This document shows, one piece after another, positions 37,961 to 47,137 of a stretch of DNA of 64,000 nucleotides (within the stretch, counting starts at the first letter, position 1; every line of letters begins with the position of its first letter). Under the pieces are notes generated by a model. That model was not told the origin of the DNA, did no database searches, and saw only the letters and a program-made list of their open reading frames with translations. The position numbers and the translations under genes are program-made. The stretch is from the NCBI RefSeq assembly GCF_000317105.1, contig NC_019693.1, forward strand, positions 7,296,501 through 7,360,500, read 5' to 3'. This DNA is from Oscillatoria acuminata PCC 6304 (lineage in GTDB: Bacteria > Cyanobacteriota > Cyanobacteriia > Cyanobacteriales > Laspinemataceae).

Positions 37961-38434
37961 CTAGCGGTCTTCTGGATTAAGCTGAAGCATTGCCCAAGTG
38001 GTATAAGTACCAATCGGACTCCAAATCATATAAGGAATTAATAAAACCACCGCCCAAGTTGAAACTGGCCAAACACTTAATGCTAACAAATAGCTCAGTA
38101 ATCCTCCAGTCCCGCCAATAATTGTCCCCACCGTGAGACTTTGCAATTTACACATCACCGGGGTATAAGAAATCGTGACAATTTCTAGGACTACATAAAA
38201 GGCCATTAAGACCCAAGTCAGTTGACTTCCCGGGTCTGCTTCCCAAACCAGATAGGCGGACCAACCCCCACAGATAAAAATGACGATCCAAATGATGGGA
38301 ATTGCCCGCTCAAAGGTCAACCATTGCGGACGCTGCAACCGATTAAACCAGCGAATATCTGACCCGGTTAACGCACTCCCCAGACCCGCCACCAAAATCC
38401 CGATCGCCGCGATCGCCATCCAAGACTTAATCAT
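37961..38434 (-). CDS. TspO/MBR family protein
   Basis: 157 residues with five hydrophobic helices, as in the tryptophan-rich sensory protein/translocator family. Recognisable are WFNRLQRPQW near the N-terminus, WIVIFICGGWSAYLVWE in helix 2, and LLIPYMIWSPIGTYTTWAML in helix 5. Family members bind porphyrins and related tetrapyrroles in the outer or plasma membrane and influence stress and pigment regulation. It lies downstream of the propeller lipoprotein gene (103-base gap, same strand), so cotranscription is possible. Confidence 0.85.
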   Translation of the reverse strand: MIKSWMAIAAIGILVAGLGSALTGSDIRWFNRLQRPQWLTFERAIPIIWIVIFICGGWSAYLVWEADPGSQLTWVLMAFYVVLEIVTISYTPVMCKLQSLTVGTIIGGTGGLLSYLLALSVWPVSTWAVVLLIPYMIWSPIGTYTTWAMLQLNPEDR

Positions 38435-38537
38435 AATTCCCCCTCTCTATACCGTCCCACTTTTTCCCCTCCAGTATATCCTGAATTTTAAGCTACAATG
38501 TCATGACTTGCGGTGGTGGAACCTAAATCCGAAGACT

Positions 38538-40139
38538 TTATCCCAAAGAATACATCCACCCATCTCGGGCGCAAATTCTGACAATCCCTTCCCATACAAT
38601 AGGGGTCGCTTCAAAAGAAACCCCGGGTAAAAAATGTCCCGATTGTTTAACTTTGACTTGATAAAACTCTCCTCGTTGATTCGGGAGGGCATTCAATCGA
38701 TCGCCTTGGGTTTCTTCAAACTCTAATTCAAACAAATACACCCCATTATATCCTGCCGCAATCAATTTATTCCCTTCCGTAAAAATTGGAGTAGAAATCG
38801 AACCCCCAATATTGGTTTTAAAGACAATTAACGGTGTTTCATAGTTGTTTTTCAGCCAAAGTCCTTTAACTTTTTGACCCGTGATTTCAGTTTGCGACCC
38901 GATATAGAGATAACCATCAATAGCACTAGTAGCAAATAAGGCCGGGAATTCTCCATTAGAATTATATTCATCATTGAGAGCAACTGACCCAATAATTCCC
39001 CCTTCCCATCCACTAAAATTGCGATTTCCTGTGGGAAAAAACCACTGAACAGCATTTTTTTCCGGTTGGTTTGGATCCAGTTTTAAAACTCCCCCTTGGC
39101 CAGGAATATATTGCCGCTCAATGGCACAAAAAAGTTGATTATCTTTAGAAATAGCCACGCTGCCATCAATATCGGACCCGGTGAAAAAATCCCAGACAAT
39201 TTCTTGAGTTTCTATATTGATGCCATAAATATGACCGGAACCAGCGGCGACAAACAGTTGATTTCCAAGTCGGGCGGGGGAAGATTCGGTGACGAGATTG
39301 CCTCCTTGGCGGCGACTGTCCTGGGCTTCATAAAGTTGAACTTCGCCTAAAATTTCCGGTTGCCGAATGCCGGATTTCAGGGTAGCGGCATCGGTGGCAC
39401 TATTCAGAAAATAGCCAATGCCATTTTCTCCAGAATTAAATAAGATTCCATTGCCTAAATCTAAGGCACTGCTATCATTATCCCGGCTATAACTGGCAGT
39501 TTTTCTAATATCAAGTTTCCACAGTTCTTGCCCAGTTCTAAAGGAAATGGCGCGAAAGCTGGGAATAGGACCGGAGGAGTTGAGAGAATTTTGAATGCCT
39601 AACCGACTCCCTTGTAAGATGACGATGCGATTTTCTTCCGGGGCTTTTTCATCGATATAAAGACTGGCAGTCCCTTTAATCACATCATCAAACTGATAGC
39701 GCCAGATGACTTCGTTGGTGGCAATATCAATTTTTCTTAAACTATGATCATAAGCGCCAATGGTGAGATAAACTTTGCCTTGGTCTCGGGTGAGGGTGGG
39801 TTGTCCGGTCCATCCGGCACCACTCCAGGTTCGCCAGGAGGTGCCGACGCGGGTTCTGCCGGTTCCGAGGGCAAATTTATCGAGGAGAGTTAATCCTTGG
39901 GGAATTCCTCTGCCATAAAATCGTCGGTAGTCGTTGCCGAGAAAGGTGGGGATTAATAATTCGGTATCTGGGGAGAGTCCGGCGATCGCCCCTTTGACGG
40001 TTTCGGTAACGGTGGGTAACAAATTCCTCGGGGGTCCCGTCGGGGTCGGGGTGCGACATCCTTGTAGAATGGGCGGCAATGCAGAACTCATTAAAAAGAG
40101 AAGCGCGTTTTTGTTGAAGGTTCGCCGGTTCAAAGTCAT
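38538..40139 (-). CDS. PQQ-type beta-propeller lipoprotein with Tat-like signal
   Basis: 533 residues. The N-terminus NRRTFNKNALLFLMSS resembles a twin-arginine signal and runs into a lipobox, LQGC (C28). The rest is propeller-like with repeated blades: VYLTIGAYDHSLRKIDIATN, LFVAAGSGHIYGINIETQEI, LFCAIERQYIPGQGGVLKLD, YLYIGSQTEITGQ and LIAAGYNGVYLFELEF. Such PQQ-like folds need not bind PQQ; relatives such as BamB are scaffolds. It is probably an exported lipoprotein. No dehydrogenase motifs were recognised. Confidence 0.85.
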   Translation of the reverse strand: MTLNRRTFNKNALLFLMSSALPPILQGCRTPTPTGPPRNLLPTVTETVKGAIAGLSPDTELLIPTFLGNDYRRFYGRGIPQGLTLLDKFALGTGRTRVGTSWRTWSGAGWTGQPTLTRDQGKVYLTIGAYDHSLRKIDIATNEVIWRYQFDDVIKGTASLYIDEKAPEENRIVILQGSRLGIQNSLNSSGPIPSFRAISFRTGQELWKLDIRKTASYSRDNDSSALDLGNGILFNSGENGIGYFLNSATDAATLKSGIRQPEILGEVQLYEAQDSRRQGGNLVTESSPARLGNQLFVAAGSGHIYGINIETQEIVWDFFTGSDIDGSVAISKDNQLFCAIERQYIPGQGGVLKLDPNQPEKNAVQWFFPTGNRNFSGWEGGIIGSVALNDEYNSNGEFPALFATSAIDGYLYIGSQTEITGQKVKGLWLKNNYETPLIVFKTNIGGSISTPIFTEGNKLIAAGYNGVYLFELEFEETQGDRLNALPNQRGEFYQVKVKQSGHFLPGVSFEATPIVWEGIVRICARDGWMYSLG

Positions 40140-40408
40140 GGGTAAAACCGTTACAATTTAGAAGGATTGGACCCATTCGCCCGGGAACGGACTCATGAGT
40201 CGGCAGTGGGATTATGACCCTGACTCATCCCACGACGATCGCCGGGTTTAGGTCAGTCTGTTGCAATGAGAATTAAGACAGGCGATATCATGATACCTGA
40301 AACAGGGAGGCGATCGCCCCAAGAAATGGAACTGGAAGGCTTTACCAACGTCTACAAATTCAATATTTTGAGTGAATATTTTGAGTCCATACCGCGAGAG
40401 TTAAAGGC
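40140..40408. other. divergent promoter region
   Basis: 269 bases between the divergent propeller and HtrA-like genes; promoters for both should be here. It contains an isolated HIP1 octamer near 40310. No defined promoter or operator could be assigned. Confidence 0.4.
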
Positions 40409-41377
40409 ATGAAACCACAGAGGTTCTTATTGAGTATTCTCACCGCTGGGGCGATCGCCACGTCGGGTCTGGTGAGTCCTCCTTTCTCCCCCGTTGCCAC
40501 CGCCTTGAGTGCGGATGAACAAACCAGCATCAATGTCTACCAACAGGCGAGTCCTTCGGTGGTGACCATCCGCGTGGGCCGTGGTGCAGGGTCTGGAAGT
40601 ATTATCAGTGCAGATGGCCTCGTTTTAACCAACGATCATGTGGTGAGTTCGGCGCGCAATGGCAGAGTGGAGGTGCTCACCAGTACGGGACAGACTTACA
40701 CGGGGGATGTGATTGCCACCGATCGCCGTAATGATTTAGCCTTAGTCCGACTCAGAACCAGCGATCGCCTGCCTGCGTTACGGGTGGCGAGTCGAGATGG
40801 GATCCAGGTCGGTCAACGGGTTTATGCGATCGGCAGTCCCTTTGGACTCTCGGGAACTTTTACCACCGGAATTCTCAGCCGAATTGCTGATAATGGGGAT
40901 TTACAAACCGATGCCGCCATTAATCCTGGCAATTCGGGTGGTCCTTTGCTCAATTCCAATGGGGAACTGATTGGGGTCAACAAGGCAATTTTAAGCCCGG
41001 GTCGTGGGGGTAATATTGGGATTGGGTTTGCTACCAGCGCTACAGTTGCCCAAGACTTTATCGCTGCTAATCGTTCGCGGACTGTGGCCCAAGGGACTTC
41101 TAGGACGCCATCGCCCTCCCCAGGGCCTTCTCGGTCAACTTCTCCCCCGCCTCGGTTAGGGGTGGAGGTGAATGCGGGGTTAGTGATTCAGTCTGTGGAA
41201 CGGGGTTCTCCTGCGGCACAAATTGGGTTGCGGTCCGGCGATCGCCTGTTAGGGGTGAATGGCACTCGCTTACAGCGGATCGAGCAACTGTTGGCGTTTT
41301 TAAATACCCATCCGAATTCGGCAGTGTTCACCATTAGTCGAGGACGGCGAGTGGCAAATGTGCGCGTGAATTTTTAA
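40409..41377 (+). CDS. HtrA/Deg-like trypsin-family serine protease with PDZ domain
   Basis: 322 residues. A signal peptide lies at ~1-32 (LLSILTAGAIATSGLVSPPF). The S1C protease domain has the triad H77 (LTNDHVV), D109 (RRNDLALVRL) and S176 (NPGNSGGPLL). A Ser/Pro-rich linker (GTSRTPSPSPGPSRSTSPPP) leads to one PDZ domain (LVIQSVERGSPAAQIGLRSG). It is shorter than typical DegP/Q. It is expected to act in periplasmic or thylakoid-lumen quality control. A shared bidirectional terminator follows. Confidence 0.93.
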   Translation: MKPQRFLLSILTAGAIATSGLVSPPFSPVATALSADEQTSINVYQQASPSVVTIRVGRGAGSGSIISADGLVLTNDHVVSSARNGRVEVLTSTGQTYTGDVIATDRRNDLALVRLRTSDRLPALRVASRDGIQVGQRVYAIGSPFGLSGTFTTGILSRIADNGDLQTDAAINPGNSGGPLLNSNGELIGVNKAILSPGRGGNIGIGFATSATVAQDFIAANRSRTVAQGTSRTPSPSPGPSRSTSPPPRLGVEVNAGLVIQSVERGSPAAQIGLRSGDRLLGVNGTRLQRIEQLLAFLNTHPNSAVFTISRGRRVANVRVNF

Positions 41378-41411
41378 GGAACTGGTGTGGGACCATTTCG
41401 CTTCAATATAC

Positions 41412-41438
41412 AAAACCCCAGCAAAATGCTGGGGTTTT
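41412..41438. terminator. bidirectional rho-independent terminator
   Basis: AAAACCCCAGCA (41412-41423) pairs exactly with TGCTGGGGTTTT (41427-41438) with a short AAA loop. It has T runs in both orientations and lies between the convergent HtrA-like gene and the small secreted protein gene. Confidence 0.9.
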
Positions 41439-41500
41439 GTTGTGATGTTTTTCAGGTGAGGAGAGAGGCAGAGGAGTTTTCCCCTGCCGAGAACAGTATT

Positions 41501-41893
41501 TTAGAAGTAGCGGATCATCAGGGGAACTAAGGCTTCCATGGTTTGTCCCGTGACGGTATCGCGGACCCGGGCTTGGCGGAAGGCGGTGCGTCCAGTATAG
41601 GAGAAAATACTCCGGGAACTCATATCGCCAATTAATTCAACTAATTCATAACGGCCATCGGAACTGGTCTCGGGGGTGATAATATTTCCCCGAGAGGCGC
41701 GACCCCCAGTGCGATCGAGAATCACGGGTAAAGAGCGAATCACCGGATAGGTGACGCCTTGGTAGGTGATCATGTGTTCGGTCAGGGCTTGGAGGGGCAT
41801 TTGAGCCGATGCCGCTTGCGGGAAACTGAAACCAGAGGCGAGGACCAGCCCAATACCAAATAAAATGGCCTGAATTTTGGCGGAATTTTTCAT
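41501..41893 (-). CDS. small secreted protein of unknown function
   Basis: 130 residues. A clear signal peptide (IQAILFGIGLVLASGFSFPQ, cleavage near ASA-Q31) is followed by ~100 residues with beta-strand character (MITYQGVTYPVIRSLPVIL, YELVELIGDMSSRSIFSYTG). I recognise no family. It lies 183 bases downstream of the SLH glycosidase gene on the same strand, with a GC hairpin (CGGGGG/CCCCCG, 42030-42047) between them. Confidence 0.75.
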   Translation of the reverse strand: MKNSAKIQAILFGIGLVLASGFSFPQAASAQMPLQALTEHMITYQGVTYPVIRSLPVILDRTGGRASRGNIITPETSSDGRYELVELIGDMSSRSIFSYTGRTAFRQARVRDTVTGQTMEALVPLMIRYF

Positions 41894-42076
41894 GGATTTT
41901 AAGGGAAAAGGATCGACGAATAATTACAAAATAATCCCGCTTCGACATTTAGCCAAATTGGGATCTGTCTTTTCTCGTGAATTGACCCCCAGGGGGTCTG
42001 AAAAGTTCCTTTCCAGTGGCAACATCCGTCGGGGGTTTGAACCCCCGGCCCGCCTGTTGACTGTAGAGCAACCCCA

Positions 42077-43894
42077 TTACGGGTTAGATTGCCAATTCTC
42101 GTTATCAATCACACTGGGGCGATCGGCCCGATTCGGAAACAATTCCCCGAACCCCCGTTCCCGTTGAGTTGACGTTTCATCAGACCAACTCCACATACTT
42201 TCATAGAAAAAGAAAGAAACCCCTGCAAATCCTTTTTCCCGAACTACTTCGACCTGTTCTTGAATTTGGCTCATCGGAATAGGGCGACCTCGTAACCCAC
42301 TGAGAATCCCAATTCCCACGGGAATATTCCGTCGGGCCGCTTGCACTTCAGGCCGTTCTAACTCCTCAATAAACACATTAATATCATTCCGATAGAGTTG
42401 CAAGACGATTTCTTCTACTAATCCCCGTTGTTCCCAGGTGGCCCAGTCTGCTAAATAGTATTCATAGGAAAACTCTTGGGGATTGGGAGATAAACTGACG
42501 ATCGCCTTGGGATTGCGCGCTTTAATTTCTCGGAACATCCGTTCCTTAAAAGTCGTAATTTTATCCGCCCGCCAGCGTAACCAAGCTGGGTCTTTCGGGT
42601 CAGTCGGGGGAGAATTGCCGTTATGTTCTTGTTTGTAGAGGCTGACGGTGTAATCATCATAACCATATTCTGAAGGTAACCCTAAATGGTCATCGAGTTG
42701 GATGCCATCTACTTCATAATTAGTGACAATTTCTAGGAGTAAGTCCAGGATAAATTGCTGGACTTCGGGGTGAAAGGGATTCAGCCAAACCCGAGGATGT
42801 TCTCCTTCCATTGTGACTTCGGTGCCATCACTGCGTTCTGTAATCCAGTGAGGATGACGACGGGCTAATTCTGAATCTGCCGGGGCCATAAAGCCAAATT
42901 CAAACCAAGGAATCACCCGCAATCCATGTTTTTTCCCTTCAGCGATCGCCTCCTTGAGCATATCCCGTCCTTGTCCCAAATTCGGGTCCCGATTGCGGTC
43001 CAATGGCGTCACCAACCGCATGGATGTTCCCGTTACTCGTTGTGCCACCTGACTCGGATATAAGGTATATCCCCAATTCCAAACTGTGGGATAAACCGTG
43101 TTAAAATTTAGGTCAGCCAGTCGTTTCATAGCCCGTTCTAAATTGCGTTGAGAAAAGAGAACATCGCTATCAATATTGGTTAACCAGACCCCACGAATTT
43201 CTGAATTAGGGATAGGAATTGGAGCCAGGGCAACATAGTCGGAAGACAGAGGAGAGGTGCGTCCCATGAGGGCTTGACAGAGGAAAGCTGAGACATCTGC
43301 ACGAGTGGCAATGCGATCGCTATCTAAACGGCGGAGATTGGGATAATTAACAATCAGGCGTTTTTCCGTTGCCGCTGCGATCGCATTACGAGCATAACTC
43401 GGAACTTGTCCCGCATCATCAAACATCTCAGATAACAACTGCTGGGGTTCTCCTTGGGGAGAATAATTCAACCCACTCACCAAACTCACCCATGCCTGAA
43501 CCCGAGAAATATTTTCCATCGGATTAAATCGATTGCCTGGATATCCCGAAAGAAACCCCCGTTGATAAGCAGTCCGAATCGCCGGAATTGCCCAATAACT
43601 GCTAGGAACATCCATAAAAGTAACCGCATCCCGTCCCGCTGTGGTATTGGGAAAAGCCACATCTAACATTGTTGCAAATTCCGCCCTAGTCACCGGCGCA
43701 TTCGGACGAAATGTCCCATCTTGATACCCATTAATAATCCGCCGAGTTTTCAGGGTTTCAATGCAAGATTGAGCCCAATGTCCTTGCACATCCGTAAAAG
43801 CAGATTGAGCCCTTGCCGGTAGCGTTGCCACGGGAATCAGAGAGAGACTCAGCAGGAATACCCGAAACAGTTGCCAATGGTGGAAGTCAAACAT
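42077..43894 (-). CDS. SLH-anchored family 10 glycosyl hydrolase-like protein (DUF187/GHL10)
   Basis: 605 residues from ATG 43894 (MFDFHHWQLFRVFLL); the frame is open upstream only to a TTG. The signal peptide ends near ARAQS. Three SLH domains cover ~30-205 (FTDVQGHWAQSCIETLKTRR, FMDVPSSYWAIPAIRTAYQR, FDDAGQVPSYARNAIAAATE). The C-terminal ~400 residues are GHL10/DUF187: IRGVWLTNIDSDVLFSQ, FNTVYPTVWNWGYTLYPS, VDGIQLDDHLGLP, VSLSPNPQEFSYEYYLADW. It is probably a cell-wall or sheath polysaccharide hydrolase held at the envelope. The SLH block resembles that of the 20539 gene. Confidence 0.92.
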   Translation of the reverse strand: MFDFHHWQLFRVFLLSLSLIPVATLPARAQSAFTDVQGHWAQSCIETLKTRRIINGYQDGTFRPNAPVTRAEFATMLDVAFPNTTAGRDAVTFMDVPSSYWAIPAIRTAYQRGFLSGYPGNRFNPMENISRVQAWVSLVSGLNYSPQGEPQQLLSEMFDDAGQVPSYARNAIAAATEKRLIVNYPNLRRLDSDRIATRADVSAFLCQALMGRTSPLSSDYVALAPIPIPNSEIRGVWLTNIDSDVLFSQRNLERAMKRLADLNFNTVYPTVWNWGYTLYPSQVAQRVTGTSMRLVTPLDRNRDPNLGQGRDMLKEAIAEGKKHGLRVIPWFEFGFMAPADSELARRHPHWITERSDGTEVTMEGEHPRVWLNPFHPEVQQFILDLLLEIVTNYEVDGIQLDDHLGLPSEYGYDDYTVSLYKQEHNGNSPPTDPKDPAWLRWRADKITTFKERMFREIKARNPKAIVSLSPNPQEFSYEYYLADWATWEQRGLVEEIVLQLYRNDINVFIEELERPEVQAARRNIPVGIGILSGLRGRPIPMSQIQEQVEVVREKGFAGVSFFFYESMWSWSDETSTQRERGFGELFPNRADRPSVIDNENWQSNP

Positions 43895-44103
43895 AGGTAG
43901 AAAAGTCCTGAACAATCAAACAGAGGGTGATTTGGGACTAAAGGTAACCAGGAAATCCCTTGATTATTATAGTCCTACCACTATTAGACACTACTTTAGA
44001 CCAGATTTCGGGATTCCTCCCCATTAATTACTCTAAATTCAAGTTCGTAGTAACTCATGAAGTTATTCCTCTAAATTTGGACAAAAACTCGTTATTTCCT
44101 CCT

Positions 44104-47055
44104 TTACTCAGCCTCACCCATTAATGTAAACCCTGCCCATTCCTCGGGATTGGGATGCTGCTGCATCGTCGTTAACATTGCCTGCCGTAATGCCTGAGCT
44201 TTATCGTTATTTTCCTGTAAAATTGCATAAAATTCTCGCATCAATACGGAAGTTGAATCATCCGGGACTTGCCACAAGGAGACTAATACACTGGGAACTC
44301 CAGCAGAAATAAATGAACGGGATAATCCGACTACCCCATCCCCGGTGATTTTACCCCGTCCTGTATCACAAGCAGAGAGAACAACTAACTCGGCATTCAA
44401 CTCCAACCCGAAAATTTCTGCTGCTGTTAGCAGTCCATTATCGGTTCCTTCCGGAGTCAGGGCTAACCAACTCTCTAGGGGAATATTCGGATCAAAACTG
44501 CCATGAGTTGCTAGGTGAATAATCCGGGAAGACAACATTTTTTCGATGACAGTTGCTTTCGTGGCTTCCGGACCAATTAACGGACTTATATTTAACAATT
44601 TCCCAATCTCCCGCGCTTCCTGTTCCGCACCGAGTAAGGGAGAGAGTTGTCCTTCTGCAACAACGGGCATGATGGGATTGCCGACAATTAGAATATCGGG
44701 GTTAATGGCAGTGCGAGTTTGTTTCTGTTCCCGCGTCAAATCGAGCACTTGAATTGAAGGGGCGGTGAGAATCGTATGCTTTTCAATTAGATAGTCACCG
44801 GAGGCATTTTGTAAGGCGGGAAACGGCACTAAAAATAATGACCCCTGGGGAATGAAAATGACTCGTTCTGTGGGGTTAGTGGGGAGTAAATCGGCAATGG
44901 GTTCAATTAAGAGTTGATGAAGTTGTTTGAATTGATGATTATTTGTAGAGACAGGGGGAGGAGTGGGTAGTTCCGGGGATTGATGCCATCCAGGATGGCG
45001 ATCGCTGCGAACTTCCGGAGTCCCCTCACGACTTTGGGCGATGGTCAAATTCCGACGACAGAGGTAATTATCAAAGCATCGCGCATCAGCAATAACTTGT
45101 GTCAATCCCGCATTTTGTTCCTCCCATAGGGCTTGGAGTTCTTTGCGCCGAAAGGTAATTTCCCCGGTGGGTTTAATCACCCAGATATACAGTTCCGATT
45201 CAAGCAATCCCTGGGATGAACCTGCCAATGGGCGATCGCGAATCAAGGAATATTGGACAATTGTCGCCTTTTGAGCCGCCGCAATTTGTTTAATTTCTAT
45301 TATATTGGGAGGAGTAACGGTGACAGAAGTTGCCGGCGTATCCCCCAGTCTGGCTGCCAGCAATTCCACAAAAGCACGGGCGCGTCCCCGTTCAGAAATT
45401 TCCAAGGCCGTATCGATTTTATCCTGAAGAATTAAGACTTTTTGTAATCGTTCATAAGTCTTTGCCTGCTGTTCAAATAAAGAGATTTTTTGCTCATCGG
45501 TTAACCCAGGACGTAATTCTTCACTCACTTCAATAGAAGCAAAATAGGATTGCTCCGCTTCCGGATATTCTCCCCGATTCTGGTAAATCGTGCCGAGATT
45601 CTGGAGTACACTGCTTTCCCCCGCCTTGTTTCCGATTAACCGGGCTATCCCTAACGATTTCCGGTAAAATTCCTCCGCTTTGGCATACTCTCCCCGATTA
45701 AAGTAAACCATTCCTAGATGATTAAGACTGTTCCCTTCCCCCGCCTCATCACCGATCACCAGAGCAATTTGTAACGACTCCTGGTAAAATTCCTCCGCCT
45801 TAGCAGACTCTCCCCGATTCCGGTAAACTGTTCCCAAATGGCTCAGGGTAATGCCTTCCCCCGCCTTGTCTCCAATTAGCCGTTTAATTCCTAATGAGTC
45901 TAGATAGAATTCCTCTGCTTGGGTAGAATCTCCCTGCTGCCAGTAAACATTTCCCAAATTACTCAGGGTAATGCCTTCCCCCGCTTTGTCCCCAATCAGC
46001 CGTTTGATGGCTAAGGATTCTAAATAGAATTCCTCCGCTTTGGGGTACTCTCCCAGATTAAAGTACACCAGTCCCAAACCCAAAAGGGTATTGCCTTGTC
46101 CGACTTTGTTGCCGATTAGTCGAGCAATTTGGAGCGACTGCCTGTAAAATTCCTCCGCCTGGGCATATTCTCCCCGACTCTGGTAAATTGTTCCCCAGGT
46201 AGCGAGAATATTCCCCTCTCCTGCCTTGTCCCCGATCGCCTGTGCTATTTCCAACGACTGCCGTAAATAATGTTCCGCCCGAGCATACTCCGCCAGACTC
46301 CGGTAAACTTCGGCAAAACTACCCAGAGTTTTACCTTCTAGCGCCTTGTCCCCGAGTGACTGTGCTATTTCTAACGACTGCCGTAAATAATATTCCGCCC
46401 GAGCATACTCAGCCAGACTCAGATACACTGTACCAAAACTGCCCAAAATGCGGCCTTCTAGCGCCTTATCTCCGATTTCCTGTGCTATTTCTAACGACTG
46501 CCGTAAATACTGTTCTGCCCGAGCATACTCAGCCCAACTCAGATACACTGTACCAAAACTGCCCAAAATGCGGCCTTCTAGCGCCTTGTCTCCGATTTCC
46601 TGTGCTATTTCCAACGACTGTCGTAAAGACTGTTCTGCCTGGGCATATTCGGCCCAATGGTAGTACACTTCCCCCAGATTATGAAGCGATCGCCCTTCGG
46701 TTGCCTTGTCCCCAACTTCCTGTGCCATCTCTAACGACTGACGGAAATAATATTCCGCCCGAGCATACTCCGCCCAATTGCGGTAAACTTCCCCCAGATG
46801 GTTAATCGATCGCGCTTCCCCCCCCTTGTCAGCGAGTTGCCGATAAATATCCAGCGCCTGTTCCCACCACACGGACGCCTCACTAAATAGACTGCGCTGA
46901 TACTGCTCAAGTCCTAAATTGAAGAGGCGATCGGCTTCCTCTTGCCGTGCCTCAACCGTCTGAGCGATCGCCCCAGAAACCAACCCAGGATGCCACTCCA
47001 ACACCGGACTCACAACCATCAAACCCAAAACCACTGCCAAAAACTTAATCCGCAT
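44104..47055 (-). CDS. TPR-CHAT protein 1 (caspase-like)
   Basis: 983 residues. An N-terminal signal-type helix (FLAVVLGLMVVSPVLEW) is followed by eleven 40-residue TPR units plus a cap (~50-515; consensus AE.(Y/F)YRQSL.IA..IGDKA.EG...LG.VY...(A/G)EYA). A linker with SLFEQQAKTYERLQ and SERGRARAFVELLA leads to a C-terminal CHAT domain. The caspase-like dyad is intact: H851 in HLATHG and C896 in LSACDTG. CHAT domains are clan CD proteases related to separase and caspases; TPRs usually bind the regulator or substrate. It is last in a run of four paralogues. The predicted signal peptide implies export, which needs testing. Confidence 0.92.
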   Translation of the reverse strand: MRIKFLAVVLGLMVVSPVLEWHPGLVSGAIAQTVEARQEEADRLFNLGLEQYQRSLFSEASVWWEQALDIYRQLADKGGEARSINHLGEVYRNWAEYARAEYYFRQSLEMAQEVGDKATEGRSLHNLGEVYYHWAEYAQAEQSLRQSLEIAQEIGDKALEGRILGSFGTVYLSWAEYARAEQYLRQSLEIAQEIGDKALEGRILGSFGTVYLSLAEYARAEYYLRQSLEIAQSLGDKALEGKTLGSFAEVYRSLAEYARAEHYLRQSLEIAQAIGDKAGEGNILATWGTIYQSRGEYAQAEEFYRQSLQIARLIGNKVGQGNTLLGLGLVYFNLGEYPKAEEFYLESLAIKRLIGDKAGEGITLSNLGNVYWQQGDSTQAEEFYLDSLGIKRLIGDKAGEGITLSHLGTVYRNRGESAKAEEFYQESLQIALVIGDEAGEGNSLNHLGMVYFNRGEYAKAEEFYRKSLGIARLIGNKAGESSVLQNLGTIYQNRGEYPEAEQSYFASIEVSEELRPGLTDEQKISLFEQQAKTYERLQKVLILQDKIDTALEISERGRARAFVELLAARLGDTPATSVTVTPPNIIEIKQIAAAQKATIVQYSLIRDRPLAGSSQGLLESELYIWVIKPTGEITFRRKELQALWEEQNAGLTQVIADARCFDNYLCRRNLTIAQSREGTPEVRSDRHPGWHQSPELPTPPPVSTNNHQFKQLHQLLIEPIADLLPTNPTERVIFIPQGSLFLVPFPALQNASGDYLIEKHTILTAPSIQVLDLTREQKQTRTAINPDILIVGNPIMPVVAEGQLSPLLGAEQEAREIGKLLNISPLIGPEATKATVIEKMLSSRIIHLATHGSFDPNIPLESWLALTPEGTDNGLLTAAEIFGLELNAELVVLSACDTGRGKITGDGVVGLSRSFISAGVPSVLVSLWQVPDDSTSVLMREFYAILQENNDKAQALRQAMLTTMQQHPNPEEWAGFTLMGEAE

Positions 47056-47137
47056 CTGAACCCTCCCTAAATCACACCATCTCTGCCTGCCCTAAAATCA
47101 GTGAAAATCCGTGAAATCCGTGGTTAAAAACCCCATT

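Noticed and set aside
46242-46805. 187-codon plus-strand frame antisense to TPR-CHAT 1
   Set aside because: It mirrors the 40-residue TPR periodicity of the real gene on the other strand.
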